A DNA stretch of 43,784 nucleotides, taken from assembly GCA_018303425.1 (NCBI GenBank), contig JAGVYF010000032.1, positions 1 to 43,784 on the forward strand, read 5' to 3'. Shown in pieces: positions 1 through 8,853 of the stretch. The notes beneath the pieces are model-generated. The model ran no database searches, had not been told where the DNA came from, and was given only the letters and a program-made list of their open reading frames with translations. Both the position numbers and the translations under genes were made by a program. Source of the stretch: Candidatus Woesearchaeota archaeon. GTDB lineage: Archaea; Nanobdellota; Nanobdellia; Woesearchaeales; JAGVYF01. The first letter of the stretch is position 1, and every line of letters starts with the position of its first letter.

Positions 1-1
1 C

Positions 2-952
2 AAAGATGGAGAATTTGGGCCTGCAATGGATAGCGCAAATGGCCTTTGGGAAAATTATGTAAATCGTAATTGCCAGCAACAGCATAAATTTTATATTTGT
101 CCAAATGGTTGCAAAAATGGGGCATGTGTTTCAGATACTCCTTGTACTGATTCCGACGGTGGTAAAAATTACTTTGTTAAAGGAACAACTTCGGGCATGA
201 CAAAAACATACTACAATGGCACTGAATCAGAAAAATACTCAAGTTCAGATGATATTTGTGTAAAAGATAATCAAATTCCGCAATCTGGTTATGAAGAAGG
301 GCTTTTCGAGCACTATTGTGAAAATAATTATTTGCAAGTAGATGGTTCAGATAAAACCTTTATTTGTCCAAATGTGTGCGAAGATGGTGCATGCGTTGAA
401 AGTAATGATAATTCTGAAATAAAAACACGTTACGCATATTGGGAATGTTCAAATGGCGTAAGTTCAAAATCAGGAGGACCTACGAGCTGTAAACCCCGAT
501 ATATTTGGGAAGAATATGGCAATGAATTCTGCAGAGCGCAATGTGGTGATATGGGATGTACGCTTAAAAAATTTGATACCTGGGAAAAATGCGGTGAAAT
601 AATAGATGATATTTTAATTTTACCAGCTGTAGATTTACCGGTTTACACATTACCTATTGATATGGCGGTAGATACAACGATTAGAGAATCTGAAAAATGT
701 AATGGTTGCTTTAATAATGAAATTTGTCTTCCATTTGGTACAAGATTATTAAGTAATGATCTTCCAAGTTATTGTTCAATTAATCAAAAAATTGTAACTC
801 AATTAGGGGTTGATGAACCCTGTATGAACAGTTATGAATGCAAAACTAACCAATGCGCAAGCAATGTTTGTATTGATTTAAAACAAGAAATTGCTGAAAC
901 AAGAGGCTTATTGCAAAAAATATTAGACTGGCTATCACAATTATTTGGTTAG
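2..952 (+). CDS. Cys-rich secreted/surface protein, 5' end outside window
   Basis: The reading frame is open to the left edge, so the start lies upstream; an in-frame Met at base 26 is not necessarily the start. About 316 residues are visible. The protein is rich in Cys and has two copies of a module of the form Y/F-I-C-P-N-x-C-x-x-G-A-C-V (near bases 90-130 and 355-400), a C-T-D-S-D-G-G motif between them, and further Cys pairs towards the C-terminus, which ends in an amphipathic helix. This pattern suggests a disulfide-stabilised extracytoplasmic protein. No catalytic motif is seen. Small Cys-rich repeats like this are frequent in surface proteins of DPANN archaea; the precise function is unknown. 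The next gene also encodes a secreted protein. Confidence 0.6.
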   Translation, partial: KDGEFGPAMDSANGLWENYVNRNCQQQHKFYICPNGCKNGACVSDTPCTDSDGGKNYFVKGTTSGMTKTYYNGTESEKYSSSDDICVKDNQIPQSGYEEGLFEHYCENNYLQVDGSDKTFICPNVCEDGACVESNDNSEIKTRYAYWECSNGVSSKSGGPTSCKPRYIWEEYGNEFCRAQCGDMGCTLKKFDTWEKCGEIIDDILILPAVDLPVYTLPIDMAVDTTIRESEKCNGCFNNEICLPFGTRLLSNDLPSYCSINQKIVTQLGVDEPCMNSYECKTNQCASNVCIDLKQEIAETRGLLQKILDWLSQLFG

Positions 953-990
953 ATTTATTTTTTCTGTTTTATATTTTAACACTTTTAGTA

Positions 991-1000
991 ATATATATAA
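991..1000 (+). promoter_or_regulatory. TATA box for the transglutaminase-like gene
   Basis: ATATATATAA is centred about 28 nt before the ATG at 1024. That is the archaeal TATA distance for a leaderless mRNA starting at the initiation codon. Confidence 0.5.
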
Positions 1001-1023
1001 AGTAAAATACCCCCAATTATAAT

Positions 1024-2976
1024 ATGAAAAGAGGTATAGCTATACTTTTACTTATTGTTATTAATGTGATTTCTGTTAACGCGCAAAATTTTAGCGCATT
1101 TGATGAAATTAATCTTAATTTAAACATCAGTTCATCATTAGTCAATTTATTTCTTTATCCTGAAGATAATTGGCAGCAAAATGTGTTAGATTTAAAGACT
1201 GAGCCAAATGCAAGTTTGAATGATGGAAGCATTTTATTTCAATGGCAAAATCTCGAAGAACAAAAAATAGATTTTCAGGTTACTGCCAATGTAAAAGTAA
1301 AAAATAAAGTATTTCCTATCAGAGATAAAATATCTTTTCCTATCAAAAACCTTCCAGATGAACTAAAAGTCTGGACACGGCCTACTGAAAAAATTAATTC
1401 TGATGACAGTAGAATCATTAGGCTTGCTTCAGATTTAGCGGAGGGTGAAGATGACTTGTTTAAAGTCGTGTTTAAGCTAGCCAATTTTACTAAAAATTAT
1501 ATTCGTTACGATTTAGCATTTGCCGGGGAAGTAAAATCTGCCTTATGGATACTTAACAACAGAAATGGAGTATGCGGAGACTTTAGTTCATTATTTATGG
1601 CGCTTACTCGCGCTTTAGGAATTCCGATAAAATATGTTGTAGGTGTTGCATACACCGATTTTGAAGATGCAAATGAATTTGTACCGCATGCGTGGACAGA
1701 AGTATATTTTCCTAATGAGGGGTGGATACCATTTGATCCTACCTATGGTGAATTTGGTTATATCGATATAAGCCATGTAAAACTTAAAGAATCTGTTGAT
1801 GTTGACAATCCTTCAGTGCATTATGAATGGAGGGGTAAAAATTTTGATATAGCTATTGATAAATTGGAGTTTAAAGGTCAGATCACGTCTGAAACTGGGA
1901 TATATGTGAAACCTATTTCAATTGAAACAAGTGTAGAAAGCAAAATAGTGGATATTGGTTCATATCAATTAATAACTGCCATAATTAAAAATTTAAAAGA
2001 TTATTATATTACAGACCAAATTAATTTATTCGTTCCTTCAGAGATAAAATTAATTAATCCGGCTGTTCAAGTTTTGTATCTTGAACCCGGTCAGGAAAAA
2101 ACGTTATATTGGATAGTGCAGGTTGATGAAATACTTAGCCCAAAATATACTTATACATTCCCTTATACCATTAAAACATTAAGAGATATAAGCGCAACTT
2201 ACCAATTTGAATCTGTTCCTGGTTCAGAAAGTTATACATTGCTCGAACTGCAAAATAAGATTAGTCAAATTGATGAAGAAAAAGAAAAAGTTTATTCAAG
2301 CAATGTAGAATTAATCTGTACCGCCACGCAAGATGAAATTTATACATTTGAACCATTAGAAGTAAATTGTAAGATGACTAATGTAGGCAATCAATATCTT
2401 GAAAATTTGCATGTCTGTCTTTCTAGAGACTGCAATTTTCTTGATTTAGGCATTGGGCAAGAAAAAGAAACAAAATTTAAAACAGTGTTTAATGAATCAA
2501 GATCATCTATTGAAATAATTGCAAAAAATAATCTAATTACTAAAGTAGAAATTTTGGATATTAAAATCATCTCGCCACCAATAATGCGCATAAAAGACAT
2601 TGAATACCCATTAGAGTTAAATTTTAATGAAAAGTATAAACTAAGTTTTAAACTATCAAAGGAAAAGTTATCAGATGCGCAAGATATATTTATACATTAT
2701 AATCATAAGGTTTATCCTGTAAATGATTTTTCTCTTGAAAAAGAGATTATGATTAATAATCTTAAAGCATATGATTTAGTAGAAGGTGATAATAATCTAA
2801 AAATATTTATAGAATATAAAGATAAGAGAGGCAACAAATATACTATTTCTGAAGCAGTCACATTAAAATTAAATCATTTGAATATTTGGCAAAAAATAGT
2901 CAGCAAAGTAAATTATTATCTTAACTTATTATCTTCAGCAGTTGAGAATGCTTACATATCTCCAATTTATAAATAA
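1024..2976 (+). CDS. secreted transglutaminase-like (papain-fold) protein
   Basis: 650 residues. An N-terminal signal peptide (Lys-Arg followed by a hydrophobic stretch, residues 2-20) predicts export. The transglutaminase-core domain spans about residues 120-245, with the catalytic triad visible as Cys184 in GVCGDF, His222 in PHAWTEVY and Asp238 in PFDPTYGE. The rest, about 280-620, is beta-rich and looks like CARDB/Ig-type domains that may bind surface polymers. Such proteins may cleave or cross-link peptides or amides at the cell surface; the substrate is unknown. The upstream neighbour is also a secreted protein, but each gene seems to have its own promoter. The family call is secure from the triad; whether the activity is protease or transamidase is open. 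Confidence 0.8.
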   Translation: MKRGIAILLLIVINVISVNAQNFSAFDEINLNLNISSSLVNLFLYPEDNWQQNVLDLKTEPNASLNDGSILFQWQNLEEQKIDFQVTANVKVKNKVFPIRDKISFPIKNLPDELKVWTRPTEKINSDDSRIIRLASDLAEGEDDLFKVVFKLANFTKNYIRYDLAFAGEVKSALWILNNRNGVCGDFSSLFMALTRALGIPIKYVVGVAYTDFEDANEFVPHAWTEVYFPNEGWIPFDPTYGEFGYIDISHVKLKESVDVDNPSVHYEWRGKNFDIAIDKLEFKGQITSETGIYVKPISIETSVESKIVDIGSYQLITAIIKNLKDYYITDQINLFVPSEIKLINPAVQVLYLEPGQEKTLYWIVQVDEILSPKYTYTFPYTIKTLRDISATYQFESVPGSESYTLLELQNKISQIDEEKEKVYSSNVELICTATQDEIYTFEPLEVNCKMTNVGNQYLENLHVCLSRDCNFLDLGIGQEKETKFKTVFNESRSSIEIIAKNNLITKVEILDIKIISPPIMRIKDIEYPLELNFNEKYKLSFKLSKEKLSDAQDIFIHYNHKVYPVNDFSLEKEIMINNLKAYDLVEGDNNLKIFIEYKDKRGNKYTISEAVTLKLNHLNIWQKIVSKVNYYLNLLSSAVENAYISPIYK

Positions 2977-3067
2977 ATTGCGTAACTTTAGTTTTTATTA
3001 ATATAATTAATTTAAATTAAAAATAGAAATAAATAAAAAAATAAGAAAAAAAGATATTTTTGATATT

Positions 3068-3310
3068 TTATCTTCTTACAACTTTTCTGACAGCTCTTCT
3101 TTTAACTGATCTTTTAGCTGCAGATCTTCTTGCTACTCTTTTAACTGCAGTTTTTCTTCTTACAACTTTTCTGACAGCTCTTCTTTTAACTGATCTTTTA
3201 GCTACAGATCTTCTTGCTACACTTTTAACTGCAGTTTTTCTTCTTACAACTTTTCTGACAGCTCTTCTTTTTACAGATCTTTTTGCTGCAGTTTTTCGTC
3301 TTACAACCAT
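3068..3310 (-). CDS. histone H1-like Arg/Lys-rich repeat protein
   Basis: 80 residues made almost only of Arg, Lys, Val, Ala, Ser and Thr, built from a 28-residue unit (84 bp in DNA) repeated nearly three times, e.g. KRSVKRRAVRKVV. This composition resembles H1-type tails and the bacterial Hc2/AlgP tails that bind DNA or RNA. No globular fold is visible. The minus strand is the coding one: a GAGGTG Shine-Dalgarno lies at 3323-3318, 7 nt before the ATG, with an AT-rich promoter behind it. A role in nucleoid compaction or RNA binding is inferred from composition only. The opposite strand is also open but reads as a Leu/Thr-rich shadow. Confidence 0.7.
   Translation of the reverse strand: MVVRRKTAAKRSVKRRAVRKVVRRKTAVKSVARRSVAKRSVKRRAVRKVVRRKTAVKRVARRSAAKRSVKRRAVRKVVRR
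3074..3303. repeat. 84-bp tandem repeat inside the H1-like gene
   Basis: Nearly three imperfect copies of an 84-bp unit, in frame with the 28-residue protein repeat. The copies are very similar at DNA level, including synonymous positions, so recent duplication or gene conversion is likely. It is a coding repeat, not a CRISPR array. Confidence 0.75.
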
Positions 3311-3640
3311 TGAATTGCACCTCTTTTTTATATTTTAATAACAATAACCTGAATTTGTTTTAAATTCCGATATAACTTTCTATTTTATATGGATTATTAT
3401 TTATAAATGTTTCTATTTTCTTCCGTGAATCATTTAATTTTTTTTTAAAGTAATTGGTTAAGATTTTCTCGTCGAGAAAAATTAAGTAATTTTATTAAAC
3501 GGGCAAGCCAAAACTTTTGTTTGCGGATTTGGGTCAAACTTACGAAATGTACTGTCGTACTCTTATTTTTACTTAATAGTTCTGTTTGATTAATTATTTG
3601 AAACGAAACAATTAAATACCTTTAAAGTAAATTCAATAAC
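3311..3640. other. intergenic region with promoters and a 17-nt inverted repeat
   Basis: This stretch separates divergent genes. It holds the promoter and Shine-Dalgarno of the H1-like gene on the left and the TATA box of the PINA-like gene on the right. In between is a perfect inverted repeat, TTTTCTCG-T-CGAGAAAA (3464-3480), which could be an operator. No convincing small ORF or tRNA was seen. Confidence 0.45.
3612..3618 (+). promoter_or_regulatory. TATA box for the PINA-like gene
   Basis: TTAAATA is centred about 26 nt before the ATG at 3641, consistent with a leaderless transcript. Confidence 0.5.
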
Positions 3641-5455
3641 ATGATGAAATACAAAAAGATTATTCCCGATACTTCAATTTTAATTGAAAATACTTTATCT
3701 AAACAACTGGAAGCTAAAGAAATCACCGTCGATGAAATCATAATACACGAAGCAAGTTTAGCTGAAATGGAGGCACAGGCCAATAAAAATAAAGAAATTG
3801 GCTACTTGGGGTTAAATGAAGTAAAAAAATTAAGAATACTGTCAAAACAACTAAAATTTGAGATTTCATATAAAGGACAAAGACCAGCTGAATTTGAGAT
3901 ATCCTTTGCAAAGTCCGGAGAGATTGATGCATTAATCAGGTCATTAGCATATGATGAGCAAGGAACATTATTTACTGCTGATAGAGTCCAGGCGCTTGTT
4001 GCAGAATCAAAAGGGATAGATGTAAAGCTTATTGAATTCATTAGGAAAGCCACTAAATGCCAAATTGAAAAATATTTTGACGATAAAACTATGAGTGTCC
4101 ATTTGAAGGAAGGTGTTATACCTGGCGCAAAAAAAGGGGGTCCGGGCAATTGGCAATTTGTCGAGGTTGGTAAAAAGAAACTAACACAAATTGAAGTAAA
4201 AGAAATTGCAAATGAAATTGTTGAAACTGCTAACACTACTAAAGACGGATTTATAGAAGTTTCAAGAAAAGGTTCAACTATTATACAAATGGGCAGGTAT
4301 AGGATTGTAATTACCAAACCGCCGTTCGCAGACGGTTGGGAAATTACAGCAGTCAGACCAGTTAAAACATTAATGTTTAAGGATTATGAATTATCTGATA
4401 AACTTAAAAATAGAGTTTCTGAACAAGCCGAAGGAATTTTAATTGCAGGTTCGCCGGGCATGGGTAAAAGCACATTTGCGCAAGCACTGGCGGAATTTTA
4501 TGTAGATAAAAAAAAAATTGTTAAAACGGTGGAAGCTCCCCGTGATTTATTAGTTTCAGATTCAGTTACACAATATTCATTAACATTAGGGGATCATGAT
4601 GAGATTCATGACATACTTTTATTATCAAGACCAGATTATACTTTTTTTGATGAGATAAGAAATTTCCAGGATTTTAAAGTATTCGCAGATTTAAGACTTG
4701 CAGGGGTTGGTATGGTTGGAATTGTTCATGCAACTAACCCTATTGACGCAATTCAAAGATTTTTAGGCAAAATTGAATTGGGGATAATTCCTCAAGTTAT
4801 TGATACTGTTATTTTTATTAAAAATGGTATTGTTAATGCAGTACTTAGTATGAAAATGGAAGTTAAAGTGCCTTCCGGCATGCAAGAAGCTGATTTAGCA
4901 AGGCCTGTTGTAACTGTTTCAGATTTTGAAAGCAATAAACCCGCATATGAAATATATACTTATGGAGAACAAACAGTGGTGATTCCTGTAACTGAAACAA
5001 ACATGAAAAGCATGGTAAAACGTTATGCTGCTGAAGAGATTGAAAGAAGATTAACAAATGAAATTGGAAAAGTAAAAGTTGAAGTTACTAGTGAAGAGCG
5101 TTGCATAGCTTACGTTCCAGAAAAAAATATTGCCATGATTATTGGTAAACAGGGCCAAAACATTGAAAAAATTGAACAACGCCTTGGAATGAGCATTGAT
5201 GTTCAACCATTGTTACAGCTTGAAACAGGCAAAATTGAATTGGGATATGATATAGCAATTGCAAAAAACAATATTTCTATAAGTTTTGAACAGCGTGCAA
5301 TCGGCAAACAAATTAGCTTATTTATTGACGGAGAATATTTATTGAGCGCCAGGGTTTCAAAAGATTCAAAACTGCGCATTAAAAAGAAAAGTGAGCAAGG
5401 AAAAGATATTATGAATGCAATTAATACAGGTAAAGTTTTAAAAGTTTATTACTAA
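3641..5455 (+). CDS. PINA-type PIN-ATPase-KH protein
   Basis: 604 residues in three parts. An N-terminal PIN-nuclease-like domain (1-130) has Asp10 in IPDTSIL. A VirB11/PilT-type ATPase follows, with Walker A GSPGMGKST at 270-278 and acidic residues Asp337-Glu338 in FFDEIR. A C-terminal KH domain carries GKQG at 502-505. This matches archaeal PINA, a hexameric ATPase that promotes Holliday-junction branch migration and works with Hjc/Hjm; that role comes from crenarchaeal studies and is inferred here. The length is typical. Met-Met is encoded at the start and either may be used. It is followed by serS and orc1, so the region is information-processing. A VirB11-like secretion role is less likely because of the PIN and KH domains. 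Confidence 0.85.
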   Translation: MMKYKKIIPDTSILIENTLSKQLEAKEITVDEIIIHEASLAEMEAQANKNKEIGYLGLNEVKKLRILSKQLKFEISYKGQRPAEFEISFAKSGEIDALIRSLAYDEQGTLFTADRVQALVAESKGIDVKLIEFIRKATKCQIEKYFDDKTMSVHLKEGVIPGAKKGGPGNWQFVEVGKKKLTQIEVKEIANEIVETANTTKDGFIEVSRKGSTIIQMGRYRIVITKPPFADGWEITAVRPVKTLMFKDYELSDKLKNRVSEQAEGILIAGSPGMGKSTFAQALAEFYVDKKKIVKTVEAPRDLLVSDSVTQYSLTLGDHDEIHDILLLSRPDYTFFDEIRNFQDFKVFADLRLAGVGMVGIVHATNPIDAIQRFLGKIELGIIPQVIDTVIFIKNGIVNAVLSMKMEVKVPSGMQEADLARPVVTVSDFESNKPAYEIYTYGEQTVVIPVTETNMKSMVKRYAAEEIERRLTNEIGKVKVEVTSEERCIAYVPEKNIAMIIGKQGQNIEKIEQRLGMSIDVQPLLQLETGKIELGYDIAIAKNNISISFEQRAIGKQISLFIDGEYLLSARVSKDSKLRIKKKSEQGKDIMNAINTGKVLKVYY

Positions 5456-5477
5456 ACATTCATAAAATCAACAATAC

Positions 5478-5486
5478 TTTTAAATA
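5478..5486 (+). promoter_or_regulatory. TATA box for serS
   Basis: TTTTAAATA is centred 28 nt before the serS ATG at 5510. It supports that start and a leaderless mRNA. Confidence 0.5.
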
Positions 5487-5509
5487 TCCTTTCTATATAC
5501 TTAAATATT

Positions 5510-6787
5510 ATGATAGACATTAAACAAGTACGGGAAAATTCGGAGATATATCTAAAAGATCTGGAAAAAAGGAAAGTACCTGATAAAATTAAATGGTTAA
5601 AAGACCTGGTTAAATTAGACCAAAAATGGAGACAGGTAAAGTTTGATTTGCAAAAGGTTGTACACCTTAAAAAAGAAATTTCTATGGAAATTAGTGAAAT
5701 GAAAAAGAAAGAAGAAGATATAACTCTAAAATTAAAACGGTTAAGACAAATCCCTGAGACTATTGAAGTATATGAAGCGGAAATGGACAAGATGGAAGAA
5801 AAGATTAATTATTACTTAATGAGACTTCCAAATTTATTACATGAATCAGTTCCTCAAGGAGATAGTGAAGAAGACAATGAAGTAGTAAATTTATATGGAA
5901 AAAAACCCACTTTTGATTTTGAACCCAAAAGCCATGTAGATTTATTAAAAGAATTAGATATTGCAGATATTGAAAGAGCGGGTAAAATTTCAGGTTCAAG
6001 ATTTTGGTTTTTGAAAGGAACATTAGCAGAATTAGATTTAGCATTACAAAAGTATGCAGTAGATTTTATGACAAAGCGCGGGTATATTTTAATTCATCCG
6101 CCATTTATGATGAATAGAGAAGCATATGAAGGGGTCACAGACCTTAGCGATTTTGAAAATGTAATGTACAAAATTGATGGTGAAGATTTATATTTAATTG
6201 CAACATCTGAACATCCATTAACAGCAATGTTCTATAATGAAATTATGGATGAAAAACAATTTCCTATCAAAATGGTCGGTATAAGTACATGTTTCAGGAA
6301 AGAAGCGGGTTCACATGGCAAAGATACTAAAGGAATATTTAGGGGTCACCAATTTAACAAAATAGAACAAGTCATAATATGCAAACCTGAAGAATCATGG
6401 ACATTCCATGAAGAATTGATTAAAAACATGTCCGATTTTTTTGAAAGTTTGAATCTTCATTTTAGGCAGGTAAATATCTGCACTGGTGACATTGGCACAG
6501 TTGCAGCTAAAAAATATGATTTAGAAGTATGGATGCCTGTGCAAAAAACATATAGGGAAGTTGGTTCATGTTCAAACTGTACAGATTATCAGGCAAGAAG
6601 ACTAAAAATGCGCTATAAAACAAATAAAGACACCATTATTCCGCACACATTAAATTCAACATGTGTAGCAACATCAAGAGCACTTGTAGCAATCCTTGAG
6701 AATTATCAGCAAAAAGAGGGTTCAATTAAAATACCTAACGTATTAGTACCTTATATGAATGGTAAATTAATGATTAAAAAAGTTTAA
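5510..6787 (+). CDS. serS: seryl-tRNA synthetase
   Basis: 425 residues, the usual length of the common (non-methanogen) SerRS. An N-terminal helical hairpin of about 110 residues (charged coiled coil) is the arm that grips the long variable arm of tRNA-Ser. The class II catalytic domain follows, with motif 2 around Arg263 (CFRKEAGSHGKDTKG, then FRGHQF) and motif 3 around Arg390 (TSRALVAILEN). TSEHPLTA in between is typical of the family. It charges tRNA-Ser with serine in the cytoplasm and supplies the substrate for selenocysteine synthesis where present. The start fits the TATA box 28 nt upstream. Confidence 0.95.
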   Translation: MIDIKQVRENSEIYLKDLEKRKVPDKIKWLKDLVKLDQKWRQVKFDLQKVVHLKKEISMEISEMKKKEEDITLKLKRLRQIPETIEVYEAEMDKMEEKINYYLMRLPNLLHESVPQGDSEEDNEVVNLYGKKPTFDFEPKSHVDLLKELDIADIERAGKISGSRFWFLKGTLAELDLALQKYAVDFMTKRGYILIHPPFMMNREAYEGVTDLSDFENVMYKIDGEDLYLIATSEHPLTAMFYNEIMDEKQFPIKMVGISTCFRKEAGSHGKDTKGIFRGHQFNKIEQVIICKPEESWTFHEELIKNMSDFFESLNLHFRQVNICTGDIGTVAAKKYDLEVWMPVQKTYREVGSCSNCTDYQARRLKMRYKTNKDTIIPHTLNSTCVATSRALVAILENYQQKEGSIKIPNVLVPYMNGKLMIKKV

Positions 6788-6812
6788 ATATAATTAACAC
6801 TATTATTTCTGC

Positions 6813-7400
6813 ATGCAAAAAGATTTGAAGGTTGTAATTGGCATATTTATCGTGAGTAGCGTATTATTACTTGGCATGGAAGCAAAAACAGAAATTAAAT
6901 CAGTTATGCCTGAATCTAAAATTGACAGTGTGATTACAATACCGCATGGAAACTTTGACATTGGCAATAAAGAAAGAGGCACAATTACGATTAATATGGA
7001 TTCTAATCATTATAATCAGATGATTTTAGAGAAAAAAGATAGAAATGTTAAATCATTAATCTTTTTTAGCTCAAAGGTTATGCCTGGTTTAGAAATTAGG
7101 TATAATATTAAAGAACAAGTTTTTGAAGCAGGTATACCTCCTTTTAAAAGTACCAGTGTTGAACTGCTTAATGGGCAACAACATACACTTGCATTTACAT
7201 ATCAACTTGGAGAAAAACAAGCAATATATTTTGATGGTCAAAATATTGGATATAGGCCATTTGTAAGCTATAATAGAGACCAAATTTCCGGATTTGCAAT
7301 TAAAGGATATGGCACCGAGGAAATTATTGTGGAGTCATTAGCTTCAAAGATGAGGATTGCAGACTATGTAATTAGTGAAGAAGAACTTCTTGCGCGTTAG
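6813..7400 (+). CDS. membrane-anchored or secreted LamG-like protein
   Basis: 195 residues. A hydrophobic N-terminal segment (about 6-22) is a signal peptide or anchor. The rest is beta-rich and resembles the concanavalin-like LamG fold: a GTITINM strand, a QAIYFDGQNIG strand near the middle, and a C-terminal end (MRIADYVISEEEL) like the common LamG ending 'VRIYNRALSEEE'. Such domains bind carbohydrate or protein at the cell surface. No catalytic residues are recognised. It lies 26 nt after serS and ends 79 nt before the preferred orc1 start. The family call is from pattern memory, so moderate. Confidence 0.5.
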   Translation: MQKDLKVVIGIFIVSSVLLLGMEAKTEIKSVMPESKIDSVITIPHGNFDIGNKERGTITINMDSNHYNQMILEKKDRNVKSLIFFSSKVMPGLEIRYNIKEQVFEAGIPPFKSTSVELLNGQQHTLAFTYQLGEKQAIYFDGQNIGYRPFVSYNRDQISGFAIKGYGTEEIIVESLASKMRIADYVISEEELLAR

Positions 7401-7449
7401 GATTATTACTTCTGCGCATAGACTTTTAGGTTCTTATACATCGAAATTC

Positions 7450-7458
7450 TTAAAAATA
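7450..7458 (+). promoter_or_regulatory. TATA box that fixes the orc1 start
   Basis: TTAAAAATA is centred 26 nt before the ATG at 7480. This supports 7480 as start rather than the in-frame GTG at 7375, which would overlap the end of the upstream gene. Confidence 0.55.
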
Positions 7459-7479
7459 TCAGAATATAATCAGGGTTAT

Positions 7480-8550
7480 ATGGGTCTTTTCGATAATTTT
7501 CAAAAAGAAGGTGAGTCATTATTTAGAGCGCGTGTCGCACTAGATTTTGATTATATGCCTAAACTAGTTAAGTTTAGAGAAAATGAACAACATTATATTG
7601 CATCATGTATTAAACCTTTATTTGAAAAACAAAGTGGTAGAAATTTATTACTCTATGGACCACCGGGTATTGGTAAAACTGTAGCAACAAGACATGTATT
7701 AAGTGAGATTGTTGAACATACTGATGATGTAATTCCGCTTTACATAAATTGTTGGCAAAAAAATACCACTTATAAAATATTATTAGAAATATGCGAGAGG
7801 GTTGGTTATGCATTGCCTTATAACAAAAATACTCAGGATTTGTTCAAAATTATCAAAGAAAAACTCAATAAATATTCAGTTGTATTTTGTTTTGATGAAG
7901 TGGATAAATTAGAAGATTTTGATATTCTTTATATGATACTTGAAGATATTTATAAGAGTTCACTTATTATGATTACTAATTATAAAACCTGGTTGACCTT
8001 GCTTGATGAACGCATACGTTCTAGATTAACGCCAGATACATTAGAGTTTAGGGATTATAATGATTACGAAATCAAGGAAATTTTAAAATATCGGTTAAGT
8101 TATGCTTTTGCGCCTACGGCATGGGAAGAAAATGCGTTACAAAAGGTATTTGAAACTACACTTGAAGTTGGAGATGTCAGATCCGGATTGTATCTGCTTA
8201 AAGAATCAGGCATGTGTGCTGAAGAAGCTTCATTAAAAAAAATAACTCTTAACGAAGTTGAAAAAGCTATCTCTAAATTAAATGAGTTTTCTGTTAAAGA
8301 TAGTGAAGACCTTGAAACAGAAAACAAATTTATATTAGAAATAATTAAACAAAACTCGGGTAATAAGATCGGAGATTTATTTGAAATTTATGAAAAAAAT
8401 AATGGTCAGCGGGGATACAAATCATTTCAAAGGGCAATAAAAAAACTTGCCGATGCGAATTTTATATTGGCTGAAAAAGTAACTGGTGGGGGCGGTAATT
8501 CCACAATTGTAAAATTCAATGACCAAGCAAAAACTTTATCTGATTATTAA
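7480..8550 (+). CDS. orc1: Orc1/Cdc6 replication initiator
   Basis: 356 residues from the preferred ATG. It is an AAA+ ATPase with Walker A GPPGIGKT (60-67), Walker B FCFDEVDKL (Asp139-Glu140), sensor 1 IMITN, and a C-terminal winged-helix domain (from about 285) that contacts origin DNA. The N-terminal MGLFDNF segment and the YMPKLVKFRENE stretch match the usual Orc1 entry into the AAA+ fold. It binds origin recognition boxes and loads the MCM helicase. The frame extends upstream to a GTG at 7375, but that overlaps the previous gene and adds sequence atypical of the family. Archaeal orc1 genes often lie beside the origin they recognise, which fits the repeats at 8625-8677. Confidence 0.9.
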   Translation: MGLFDNFQKEGESLFRARVALDFDYMPKLVKFRENEQHYIASCIKPLFEKQSGRNLLLYGPPGIGKTVATRHVLSEIVEHTDDVIPLYINCWQKNTTYKILLEICERVGYALPYNKNTQDLFKIIKEKLNKYSVVFCFDEVDKLEDFDILYMILEDIYKSSLIMITNYKTWLTLLDERIRSRLTPDTLEFRDYNDYEIKEILKYRLSYAFAPTAWEENALQKVFETTLEVGDVRSGLYLLKESGMCAEEASLKKITLNEVEKAISKLNEFSVKDSEDLETENKFILEIIKQNSGNKIGDLFEIYEKNNGQRGYKSFQRAIKKLADANFILAEKVTGGGGNSTIVKFNDQAKTLSDY

Positions 8551-8853
8551 GTTATTTTTTAAAATAAATTTAATTGCTATTTATATTTTAATCATTTTTT
8601 AATTATTTCTACAAAAAAAGTAAAGCACTGGACATATGATTATTCGACGGTGATTTATAAGCACTGGACACTGGACATTTATGGATGAACTTTATAAAGT
8701 AAAAGAGTAATCATTTCTATAGCCTAAACTAAGAAATAAGGCAGGTTTCACAATAAGCAAGGTTTTTGTATCAAGAACGTTGTTTTTTGGCGCTACACTG
8801 TTTTCTTGCCTCTTCTTTAAAAGGCTAGTAAAAATAATAGAGGTGAATTAAAA
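8551..8853. other. candidate replication origin and cassette leader
   Basis: About 300 bp without a convincing gene directly after orc1. The first part is a strongly AT-rich stretch (8551-8620), a possible unwinding element. Then come three copies of CACTGGACA (8626-8634, 8662-8670, 8669-8677). The remainder (8690-8853) is a leader of the following small genes, with a weak GCCT...AGGC hairpin around 8815-8833 and an AGAGGTG site near its end. The origin call combines position beside orc1, AT-richness and repeats; it is inference. Confidence 0.4.
8625..8678. repeat. three CACTGGACA repeats, ORB-like
   Basis: GCACTGGACA occurs at 8625-8634 and 8661-8670, and a third overlapping CACTGGACA at 8669-8677. 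On the other strand the repeat reads TGTCCAGTG, and its TCCAGTG part equals the core of known archaeal origin recognition boxes (TCCAGTGGAAAC type). The G-rich flank of classical ORBs is missing. Confidence 0.5.

Noticed and set aside
3074-3303. Tandem repeats as a CRISPR array
   Set aside because: The repeats are contiguous, 84 bp long and in frame with a protein repeat; there are no spacers and no cas genes.
3060-3338. Plus-strand frame of 92 residues, Leu/Thr-rich, over the H1-like gene
   Set aside because: It is the antisense of a repetitive basic gene; the minus strand has the Shine-Dalgarno and promoter, the plus strand has none.
3802-4317. 171-residue minus-strand frame inside the PINA-like gene
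   Set aside because: The plus strand encodes conserved PIN/ATPase sequence; the minus frame has no recognisable motif.
7375-7479. Longer Orc1 from the GTG at 7375
   Set aside because: It would overlap the upstream gene and add a non-family N-terminus; the ATG at 7480 has a TATA box at the right distance.
8682-8711. Mini-frame MDELYKVKE resembling the end of GFP
   Set aside because: Only six residues match, codons differ, and nothing else of GFP or a vector is present; coincidence.
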